In this document: piece by piece, positions 25,821 to 36,800 of the stretch
Position numbering within the stretch: the first letter of the stretch is position 1
How the letters are laid out: each line of letters opens with the position of its first letter
Source: Cylicocyclus nassatus
Taxonomy: Eukaryota > Nematoda > Chromadorea > Rhabditida > Strongylidae
Length of the DNA: 64,000 nucleotides
Reading direction: 5' to 3'
Assembly (NCBI GenBank): GCA_958299035.1
Contig: CATQJL010000001.1
Coordinates: 23,083,898-23,147,897 of the forward strand
Program-made: the position numbers and the translations under genes
The notes under the pieces: generated by a model
What the model was told of the DNA's origin: nothing
The model's database searches: none
Seen by the model: the letters and a program-made list of their open reading frames with translations, nothing else

Positions 25821-27530
25821 TTAAGCAGCTTTGCGTGCAGCGGCTCGTTCAACTTTGTGAGGGCGTCAGTTCTTGAGTTGTCTTGAATTCCATTTCTTCC
25901 TTACTGCGCTAGACAAGTCATCCTCTAGTAACAATTTGTCACAGTTTTCTTGTGCATAATCTGGGTTAGAAACGGCTTCATTTTCAAAACTCCAAAAATC
26001 CTCGGGTTTTACCAGTTTTCGAAAAACTCTTGGATTTTGTCTATTCTGCCATCAGAAAGCGGACTTAGTTGCAAAACTTAGTTAACACCTATTATATTAA
26101 GCTGAGTATTTTGAATTGTCAGTTAATGTGTTTTTTATAGAAAGTTTTGTGTGTAGACCAAATGGCGCGAAACTTCGCACACTATTATCGACTCCCCCCC
26201 CCTCCTTTCCCTCGTAGGCTACTTTTCGCGACGAAATTCCCGCTCCTTATATTGATTTATCAAATTTGAAGAAAAATGAACTCTTATCAATACTATCAAG
26301 CCACATTCACTTTCGTATAAACAATAGTGGTAGAACTCATTTCTGTTCCACGGGGTGAGATGCGGTAATTCAAGGCGATGCGATTAGAAAGCCTACATGT
26401 GTTGCGCGTGAAGTAGAAGAAAGCCAACACGCAGTGAGTTGAGCTTTGAAAGTTGTGTTCAGTCTTGCACTTTGTTGAGCCAGTTGAATCCTCTATGCGG
26501 GCGGAGCCGGGCATGCCAGCCAGTGACTTATATGAAACCGCTAACCTGTCGGTCTGTAAGTTGGCCCGTTACGAAATTAATTTGAAATGATGTACAGTAT
26601 TAAGCGTTAGCTAGTATGGTTCATTTTTGCTACGGTTCTAACGCTGCAGACCGGCAATGATTTGACAGACAAGCTCTCAGTGCGTGAGGTTATCATCGTT
26701 CCTGCTGGCCAGTGCGAACCTCCGCGAAGCAGAGGCGAAGCACTTGTATTTGTATAAGTCATTCAAATTTCTTTACATTACAAAATCTGTCGAATATCTA
26801 CACATTCGAAATTTATTCGAATATCCATTTGGGTTATGACCCAAATTTATGAATTCAATCGAAAAATTCTTGCCCAAATTTCAGTTTTCGAATATTCAAG
26901 ACTATTATTCACGAATATCAGTCACGAGCTGTCAGAAGTAAACAGAAAAAAGCTTCAGCTCGCTCCATTTTAATGTTTTGTTACTTGATCGTCATAAACA
27001 CAAATATACAACCTGCAAAGATATTAGACATGAAGACAAAAGGTGTAGTCGTCTAGTAAGAGGAGAGAATCGAAGAAAGTAAGACGAGTAGATAACGGTC
27101 GCAAATGTGACGATGGGCTTCCGGGTAGCCGCGCACCACCTTATAGTCCAGCTTACTGATCATGCATCACATGCGCATGCTTCAATAATTTTCCTTAAAA
27201 CGGTGTTCAAGAGGTCGTGTCAATTTCATTGCTGAGCAGATAGACCTGCACGAAACGCCGTCACGCAAGTGAGAAATTTGCTCCAGAAGGAGAAGGGTGG
27301 CATCTCTTTTATTTAAATCTCACCCAACTGCAATTCTTCATTTCAGCGCTCGGATGCGCATGCCACCCGCGATTAAGAATCAGATTCAGCAGCGACCTGT
27401 TTTACTGTTCTAACACAATAATTTGAAAAAAAAACCCTTGTTTCTGCTGTTTTTGCACTCTTCAAGTTAGATTCTTAAAAGCACAGATAAACGAAAAACA
27501 GTTTTATCTAGATGCTGATTCTGACGCCAT
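25821..27530. other. Intergenic sequence 3' of the fucosyltransferase gene
   Basis: No exon was recognised. It holds a second hairpin motif (26709-26748) and an A/T-rich stretch with repeated 'ttcgaata' words (26760-26935). Confidence 0.5.
26709..26748. repeat. Hairpin motif, second copy
   Basis: 'agtgcgaacctccgcgaagc' continuing into 'agaggcgaagcact' repeats the motif at 22238-22282 with a few changes that largely keep the pairing. Confidence 0.5.
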
Positions 27531-27536
27531 TTTATT
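27531..27536 (-). terminator. Possible polyadenylation signal of the fucosyltransferase gene
   Basis: 'tttatt' on the plus strand is AATAAA on the minus strand, about 140 bases beyond the stop codon at 27674-27676. Position and sequence fit; no transcript evidence. Confidence 0.4.
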
Positions 27537-27673
27537 GACAAAACCAGCGCTCGTAACCTGAACTTGTAGAGGTCTTTCAGACTTCAAAAACAGACTTGAG
27601 ACCAGCGTCACACATTGATGATTTCAGTGTACATATTTCTTCCGGAAGGCCACTTAATTTGCCCTTTCTCTAG

Positions 27674-27815
27674 TCAATGGCAGTCGTTTATATTAAAACT
27701 TTTGTTTATGTCGCTGGCGATAATTTTTTTCCCTTTGTAGATGTCCTCGCACAAATTGCACATCGCACTGGTTTGATATATTGGCTTGCGGTAATATTGC
27801 GTCCATGCAAAGTAC
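27674..27815 (-). CDS. Fucosyltransferase last exon
   Basis: 142 bases, acceptor 'tattttcag', ending in TGA at 27674-27676. Encodes 'YFAWTQYYRKP' and 'MCNLCEDIYKGKK'. These correspond to the family's final 'Y..W...Y' and the C-terminal Cys residues that form a disulfide in known members. It is separated from the previous exon by 2776 bases. Confidence 0.85.
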
Positions 27816-30800
27816 CTGAAAATACAAAAATCGCAAAGTACTGATGATTCAAGCTAAGACCTTTAGGCATTCGTTTACCTTTGTCTCCACCCCATTATCA
27901 GCAAGACATTTGATTCAGTAAAAATTAGATAGACTAAATCATATGCCTATTGAGTCTTGTCCCAAAATTTTATGCTTTTTTGATTGTTTTGTGAAACTCA
28001 TAGAACATCGAGCAACAAACTTCTTATTTACATTCAAATTAGTATTCGTCTGCTCTATGCCTAGGGTTTCCTTTGCTCTCAATTCTATTGCAATATCATG
28101 GTTTTGGTTATTTGGAAAATCTTGCTGCTGCAAACATAATCCCAATAAATTTTTGAGAGTCTTCAAATTCTGTATTGCGCTAACAGCAGCCGCTAGGCAA
28201 TGGTTTCAGTCATCGAAAGATAATTCAATAATTCAATGAGTTTTCACTCGAGATCAACTCGTACAAGATGCTGTTCGAAAGTGATGACTGAAGAAAGTCC
28301 CTGCAATCTGTTGCAAAGTGCCAGAGGCGTACCCAAGATTTCGGAAAGAGGGGAGGGGGGAGGGACAAAAATTTTTTGATGTAGGTGCGTGGCGTTAGCC
28401 ACATTTTGGAAAAATTTTGGCATGCTTCCAAAACTTTTGCGGGCATACATCCGATTTTAGAAAAAGGGGGCGTGATGAGAGCCACGGCCCCAAAAAAATT
28501 TTTTTATTAAGCTAAATGAAAGTTTGAAAATTTTCAAATTATTTTGATTATTTACTATGAACAAGTCATTTGCACATTTTTATAACTCTTGTAAGTAACT
28601 TTCAAGAATTTCGCGATCCATTCTCGGCGAAGACCTTCCGTTGGTACGCCACTGTAAGGTGCACATCTTCAATGCTAGACAGAACGTCTAAACTAGCTTT
28701 CATATAAAATGTCTTTAACACTCACAGCAGTAAGCGGCAACAGATTACGCTTAGTTATTTTAGTGCAATCAACTTTTTGCTTTACATGAGGCCAGTGGGT
28801 GCCTCCACATTCAGATATGAAGCACTACTAGTATGGTACAGGCGGTGATTCAGTTTTGTTCAAATCAAATATATGTTATACTAACGCATAAGAGGAGGAT
28901 CTCAACTACCATAAAGTAAAAATTAGTGAAAATTATTCTGCAAGTATTCAGTTAATTTCTACAAAACCAACTTCAATTTGTCAAATATGTCCGTTTCATA
29001 ATAACAAGGAATTTTCAAACTTCTAACCTCCCACAACATAAACGCTACTTACGGTTTCGCATGACGCTGCAATAATTGCATTTGCGCAAGCATTCTTTGT
29101 CCCACAAAAACATTTGTTAGCACAAAAAATGAATTTAAGCACGACGAATGCAGTGATCTAGTTGATTAGTAAGCACAAGCACACAAGCCACAATCTATTG
29201 GAAGAGTTGGAACACCAGTAGAGATAAAATACCTGTGCAAACATTCTCGCCTTACAGTGATAGATTGTTCGAAAAAGTTCTAGGATCTGGTGTATGATGT
29301 TGGCAACGTATTTATGTGAAGTATATATCAAGACAGGCTGTTACGGTGGTACCTCTAATGAATTTACTCTTCTACACTGCCTCTTATTCGGAAGTCTGAA
29401 AGTGCAGTTTTCTGCTGTCTTCGAAACTACAGGACCAAACACCATCCTTAGCCAACCGTCCAAGCATCGTTCTTTGTACGACATACTATTAACATATAGA
29501 TAAGCACAACGAACCTCAGACCCACTGTTAGTAGAAAGCTATTAGCCGTACAGCAGCGGACGACACTGGGCGTTACGCCGTTGAGGCATTACTAACTTTC
29601 GATTAACATCGCTGTGGATCTAATGCTCGTTGCATTCTTCAATATGTTAGCACGTTGGCAACAGAATGTTTAGATCGAGCTGCATTTAGAGGAGGCAATT
29701 GGCTGCGTAGTTTGTAGTAGGAAAGTATTGCAATCTACTCCTAGACTACTCAAGAAAAGTACAGTGTCGAAACGTAAAGCCAATGAGGCTACCATCGTAA
29801 CAACCTGTATCTGGCATGAACATCACATGAATACGTGAACATCAAGTGCCCAGGTGGTTTATTGAAGAGAGAAGATGGAACTTGTTTATCAATAATTAGC
29901 TTTCATGGCTTGGGGTATCTCGCCGCAGCCGCCGCTAGCAGCCCGTAGCAGCCGCTGGCACCGCGTAGCAGCCGCTGGCAGCCCGTAGCCGCCGCTGCCC
30001 GCTTTTGTCATAGAAGCGTAAAATCACCAAATTCTTACTGCTTTGAGTGCGCCCACGCTGTCTATCTTCCACGCTTCTTTCTTCCTATTTCCGCTAATGT
30101 GCAGTTCCACACTCACACATCAAAGAGTTATTCAAGATAAGCACCGGCCAAGGCTATGATTGGAACAGAACCATACTTAAGAAATAACCGTGAAGATTCT
30201 TTGACGAAATTAGTTCAACTGCGAGAGGGAAACTGAGTACCAATAGGATAATCAATCTACGACAACAAGATTTTAACAACAATGGACAAAAGATGATATA
30301 TGAGATTGAATTGCGACAACGGGAAGGAAAAAAGTGGAAGATGGAAGGCGAGCGTGTTTGCACTTAGAATAGTAAGAATTTGATAATTTTGCGCTTCTAT
30401 GCCAGAAGCGGCCAGCCGCGGCTACGGGCTGCTGGCTGCTGCTGTGGGCTGCTGCGAGCTGCTATGGGCTGCTAGCGTCGGCTGCCGGCGCGGTATGAAG
30501 GAACCCTTAATGTCTTGGATACGTAACAATGATAATGACCAATAAAAAAGGCAAACGAAATAATACGACAACAATGTTGATAGTAACTAACCTAAGATAA
30601 GCTGTATCATTTTTGCGCAAATAATTCAAGTATTCTCCCAGTTCAGCGACAGAATTAAAGTCGTCAGCTGCTATGAAGGAATCGGGTGGAATTCCGGTAT
30701 CTGGATATCCCATTGAAAGATTGTTGTAGCTTTTACATGTCGTACCTGTATAAATTTTTCTTTCCAGTACAACGGGAACAAGTAATTCGGTAATTCTGAC

Positions 30801-33800
30801 GTAGAACTTCTCAGTGATGTATTCGTCGCAAATGCTATTCTCGAATGCAAGATAGAAGCGATGTGTAGCTGCAAGAAGAACAAAGTAGCTTATGAGTGAA
30901 AAAAGGCAATTTGGGGAAGCGAACCTATCAGATCATCATCTCCGCAATTTGACTTGCAAAACTCACTTCCCAAGCTGTTATTTACAGATAATTGTTTCTC
31001 ACATTTACCTCTGACGGTAATTTCGGTATACCTACCTAGCTCTCTAAATTTGTACATATTAGGTTGTCTCATGAGTTTTTTCAATTTTGTCTTTTCACCG
31101 CATAAGTTATATATCAGGTTGTCTTATAAGTTTCGTCCGTTTTAAATTTCGAGCGCAATAAGTCATCCACTTCTCATTTCCGATTAGGTTTCAAGGTAAC
31201 ATTCGATAGAGCGAAGCAAGCTCTATAAGATGGCTATCTCGTTTTTGCACCAGCCCTGATCCATGTCGAATTTTCAAGGCGAAAACTAAAAAGATCTAAC
31301 TGCCCAAAAAATTGAGAAAAAATCCTAACTTTGTTTAGAAAATCCTACAAAGTTTCTAGCTTGCTCGCGTAAACACTATCCATTTAACACGTTTATATGC
31401 GCTGTTGCCGTATTATTTCCTCGGCTAGGATTCGAGAAAATGGAGATTTTCATGCTTTTGCCAAAGTGATGCTGTGCTGTTTCTACATAATTACTTGTAT
31501 TAAACTGTAGAAGTACAAATACAGAGCGTCCCATAAAAATGTGAACACTGTTTGATCGTTAATAAAACCATTGCTTTCATACCTTTCGCCGAGCATAAGG
31601 TACCATTCTGTAGAGTGAGTTTCAACTTAGATTTGCAGTGTGGAGCGAATCACCGATCGCTCTTCGCTACTGTAGGATTACGATAAGAACTTTCAGCATG
31701 TGAAATCGTGACGAAATATGCCGTCTGACAAAATGTTTTTCAAAAAATCTGAAAAAAATTGTGTACTAGGGTTTTCGTGCACGCTGTTTCTAATAAAAAC
31801 CTTTTTACGAGTGTTTTCAGCTTTTTTGACGGTGTAATGACATTTCTGACAAATGTAAGAATTCACTTATTACGGTCTCCTTGGGATAACTTTGGAAAGA
31901 GGCATCACAGGAAAGTGAAAATTTCATAATCGTAATCAGCGACACCCATTACCATAGTATAAGAATTTTTGGCTTTTTCGTTTTGATCCTAAGCAGAACA
32001 TGGCCTCCAACGGCCTAAAATCCTGTCGAAGTTCCTAACGTAGTCTTAATCATTAATGAAGAGTGATTGGTGATTTCGCTCCATACTGTAAATCTAAGTT
32101 GAACCTCGCCCTACAAAATGGTAGCTCAAGCTCGGCGAAAGACATGAAAGCAAGGGAGTTATCAATGATCAAACAGTGTTCACATTTTTTTGGGACACCC
32201 TGTATATTAGGTCGATTTCGAATGAGCGCCATTATTCGTGGAATCAACATTTTCAAGAGATCCTAGGAGCATTCGATGCAGCATTTTATCCTCTTTCTAA
32301 TGGTTCTAACGCCATGGCATAATATATAATGAGCCCTCGAAAAATTACCAAAATCTGCGAATCATGCTTTTTGCCATAGTCAAGTTCGGCTATTTTTCTA
32401 TATTTTTGTACCTAATCTCCGAAAAAGTACAAGGGGCAGGTAGATAGAGCAAACATTATAGAACACAGAGTAATTTTTTCTTTTCCTTAGCTTGCTTCTC
32501 TGAGTTTCTATACAGTCAATTTCTCAATGCCATCAAATTCCATATTTAGTCAAGTCAAACCTCACAGAACAAAAACCGGCAAGCGACTCGGGTGTCATTC
32601 GATGCAGCTTTTTCTCCTCTTTCTAACAGTTGTTTTTTTTTTCGATTCATCAGGTTTTCCGGGATAAAATCATCATAATGCAGGTTTTCCAGGGCGCCCC
32701 GAGCTGTACCCGGAATTTTCTAAAGTTGCTAATCTGAAGCGGTGAATTGGTTTGTAAAATTAGTGTCAAACCATAATCCATCTTTGTAATTTTCAAAATC
32801 AGGAGACTTGTTGGCGTTTGATGCACTTGTGTCTGAGACGAGCCTGCTAAAATTCGGTGGTTCCATCAAAAAATCTATACAAAAGTTATGACAAGCTCTG
32901 GAAAGTAGAAAAAAGTTGTGCTGTTTCTTGTAGGGTCTGCTCCATCCATTCATTACTTGGACTCCTTCTGAGGTTTGTTATAAAATTTTAGAAAAATTGT
33001 GAAACTTGGCCATCTCAAAATGCATAGGTCGCAGATTTTGACTTTTTTCTGGAAGCTCATTGATTGTATTGCAGCAACTTCATAATCATTAGAAAGAGAA
33101 TGAAATGGTGCATCAAATGCTACCAGAATCTCTTACACATCTTTGTTCCACGATGTGGCATACGTTTGAAAAAAGCGACATTACTTTCGGAACGACCTAA
33201 TAAATCTTTAGCTTCCTACAAGCTTTGGATAGTACAGCTTGCCTTAGCTGGGTGCCTTACGCCGAAATCTATCTTCCTCGAAAACCAAAGATTGTAGGGA
33301 GCTGAAAATTTCTATTTGTACTTCTACAGGCTAGTAGTATACAAGTAACACGTAGGAACAGCACATCATCGCTTTAGCAAATCATGAAAATCTTCGTTTT
33401 CTAGATATTTAACCAAGAAAAAAAAATACGGCAACGGCGTATATAAATGTCTCAGATGGATAGTGTTTACGCGAGCAAGTCAGAATTTTTGTAGTTTTTT
33501 CAAACAAAGTTATGATTTTTTCTCGATTTTTCGGGCAGTTGGATTTCTTTTAGTTTTCGTCTTAAACTTCGAGATGAATCAGAGCTGGTGCAATAGCGAG
33601 ATAGCCATCTTCTAGAGCTTGCTTTGTTCTATCGAAGGCTACCGTGAAACCTATTTAGAAACAAGAAGTTCGCGATTAATTGCAGTTGAAAATCAAAACG
33701 GACGAAACTTATGGGACAATTTGATACTTTCAATTCTGATTGAAGTGCAGGGTACCATTCGATAGAACAATTCGATAGAGCAAAACGAGCTTCATAAGAT

Positions 33801-36800
33801 GGCATGTAAATTTTGCATCAACTTCAGCACATCACGCGCTAGAAGCCGAAAACTGAGAACTTTCGAATGATGGAACATTTGAAAATTTCTCGCACCTTTG
33901 TCCAAAAGAAACATACCAGATCCCGAACTTGCTCACGCATATACACTCCCCATAAGACATTCATATGTGCCGCTGCTGTGTTTGTTGCTAGAAACGGAGA
34001 GAGCTAAAATTTTAAGATTTGAATAAAGTAATGATGCGCTGTTTTCATATATTTAAATGCATGCTACAAACCATCAGAAATACATCGGTAAACTTTCAGT
34101 CTTAGAAGCGCCAGTTCTTGAGAAATGCTGAATTTAGCTTTTTTGGTGTTATTTTATGTTGAGATCAATATTTTTCGGTAACTACAGCTTATAGAAAGTT
34201 GAAAATCTCTGATTGTACATTCAAAGGCTTGTGGTACACATTTACTTATCTGAGAACAGAGCAGCATCGGTTTGGAAGCTTGAAAATATCATTTTTCAAT
34301 TTTCAGCACAGAAACAAATACAGCGATGGTATATATAGGCTGTACCAAACATCACTGGTTATGCGAATCGCGCCTGCGGCAGCTTACGACGGTGCGGTGT
34401 TACACGTGCGAAGCCTGCCATGTTTCTTGATTGTTGATTCTGATTCTTGATTTGTTCTATCGAATAATACCCTGCTTGCTGATTGGAAATGAAAAATCTG
34501 TGACTTATTGCGGTAAAAGGAAAAAAATTGAAAAAACTTATGAGACAGTTCTTTTGGATTGATTTCTTAGCAGCGTCCAAGATTGGTACAGATATTTACT
34601 CTACAATCACAATATACAGACTGATGTTTCGGCAAACTCGCCTTCTTCAGAGTCTGAAAAGTTGGAAACACATGAGTGAACTAGCCGATCAAACAGCCTG
34701 TCGACTACAGAAAAGAGCCCAACCCTTTAGAAAGCAACAGCGTCAACCAAAACGCAAGATTAAGCCAGTGCTCACCTTAGCATATGATAATTTGATGGGT
34801 GCAGACCACTTATGTCAAAAGCTGTACTGCTTTACTTTTATAGTAAACTAGTGACCCGGTTCTGACCTGACCCCATTATTCAAAAGCCACGGAGGCTCTG
34901 ATATGGTGACAGCTCGTTAGGGATGGCTAGGCACTCGTCCTTCCGGTTGATTTTTGGATTTTGGGCGGCTATCCAAGACGCTTCGAGTGTCTTGCGCGCT
35001 AGGATTTCGGGTTCACGCACCAGGATTCGAACCTGCACCCCCACCTCCGCGTCGTCATGGCTGAGCCTGCGATGCATGCCTAACGGAGTAGCTACATTGC
35101 CCTTGCTGAGACCATCTAAGTGTTTTTTGATGCGCGTGCATAGGGGGCGGCCCGTTTTGCCAATATACGTGTTTGCACATGTTGTACACGTGATAAGGTA
35201 GACAACACCTGTTATCATACAGTCTCCTTCCTTGCCAAACGGACAAATCACACAATGAGGAGTTGTACAGAGACGGTCGTACTCGCGGTTACGTATTAGT
35301 TGCTGTTTAAGGTTTGCGGGAGGAATGTCGACGATCATTACCATATCGTTGAGGTCTGCTTGATGGAGCGCTTTGCGAACGGCCCTGCTAAACTTCTGAG
35401 ATGAATGGTAGACAGAATGGAATTTGGTCTTCAGCTTCTGATCTAGGCGGACGATGAACCCGGTATCTGTGAGAACGATGAATCTCTGTGCTGTATCCAT
35501 TGGATCTTGCTACGGATCTTGCAAGTTCCAGCGAGTGCATCTTTTCATCTTTATCAGAAGAGACCCCACAGCCGTTTTAAACATGTTACCTATGATAGAT
35601 GCTTTTATTCGTGCCGGATGTGCTGAAGAATGGTGTAAATGGTGTACTAAGATATTCTTGCTGCTCGGCTTTCGGTACCATCTGGTCTTGAAACGTCTGT
35701 TCGACAAACTTAACTGTACATTAAGGAACGGCAACCATCCATTTTGGGTTTTTCCCTCGTCATCTTAATGTTGGCGTCCTGGGCATCGAAAATATTGAAG
35801 CAAGTATCAAGTTCGGCCTGAGTGGGACACACGATACAGCAGTCGTCTACATACCGACAGTAGAGGAGAGGCCTACTTGCCAAAACTGGGGCTTCCACCT
35901 TAGACATGAACACAATCGCTAAAGTGGGCGCTAGTCTTTGTCCCATAACCAATCCTCTTATTTGCCTGTAATAGTTGCCACACCAACGAAAGATGGAGCA
36001 GTTGAGGCATTCTTTAACCAACGACAAGATGCCTCTGATGCTAAGACCGTAGAGGTTGAGTGACGACTGGTGTTCTAAAATAAATTCGAATGTCGCTTGC
36101 ATCGCGGCGTCGTCGTTCCAAAAATCAACCGGAAGGACGAGTGCCTGATATGGTGACAGCCATTACTAACGAGCTGTCACCATATCAGAGCCTCTGTGGC
36201 TTTTGAATAATGGGGTCAAGAACCGGGTCACTAGTTTACTATAAAAGTAAAGCAGTACAGCTTTTGACATAAGTGGTCTGCACCCACCAAATTATCACCT
36301 GCTAAGGTGAGCACTAGCTTAATCTTGGTTTTGATTGACGCTGTTGCTTTTCTAAAGGGTTGGGCTCTTTTATGTAGTCGACAGGATGTTTGATCGGCTA
36401 GTTCACTCTTGTGTTTTCGACTTTTCAGACTCTGAAGAAGGCGAGTTTGCCGAAACGTCAGTCTGTATATTGTGATTGTGGAATAGATATCTGTACCAAT
36501 CTTGGACGCTGCTAAGAAATCAATTCAGAAGAACTGAACTATGCCAAGATTTATGGATAGTCGAACATGGATTCTTATGAACGATGTACTTATGAGACAA
36601 CCTAATAGATTGCAATAATTAATTCAGAAAATGTCCTACCTGATTACATCTTCACGTTTGGAAATTGTCCGGCAATGTGAAACAAAAATCAGGGAACCTT
36701 TTGTCTTCCTTTTGAGTGCGGCGAGAAGCTGTAAGGGTGTATAAGAACGATCTTTAGAAGGCTTTGCATGAAAGCGGTAAATGTTGAGGGTGCAGATTGA

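Larger units (their letters stand above)
31059..34545. mobile_element. Outer mariner-like element in the intron
   Basis: The left end 'ttaggttgtctcatgag' continues 'ttttttcaattttgtctttt', and the right part around 34500-34545 is its inverted copy ('attgaaaaaacttatgagac'). TTAGGTTG ends with a TA target are typical of mariner elements. The right terminus is interrupted by the Penelope-like insertion. A separate end of the same family lies at 36590-36605. No transposase was recognised. Confidence 0.65.
34546..36536 (-). mobile_element. Penelope-like retrotransposon, 5'-truncated, with inverted end arms
   Basis: The minus strand encodes a Penelope-type reverse transcriptase (36102-35710 and 35734-35510) and a GIY-YIG endonuclease (35500-34880), in different frames. 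Penelope-like elements pair exactly these two domains. Flanks of about 415 bases (34546-34962 and 36118-36536) are inverted copies of each other. The inner end of the arm includes the last codons of the endonuclease, so the 3' end of the element was copied inverted onto the truncated 5' end. Such terminal partial copies are a known trait of the group. The reverse transcriptase lacks its N-terminal part and the copy is inactive. Confidence 0.88.
31044..36639 (-). other. Transposon-filled intron of the fucosyltransferase gene
   Basis: 5596 bases between the 'FVSHC' and 'GKC' exons. Mariner-like ends lie 15 bases inside the acceptor side (31059) and 34 bases inside the donor side (36605). Only about 49 bases of intron lie outside elements, the normal size of this gene's small introns. 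The filling is described in the entries below. Confidence 0.75.
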
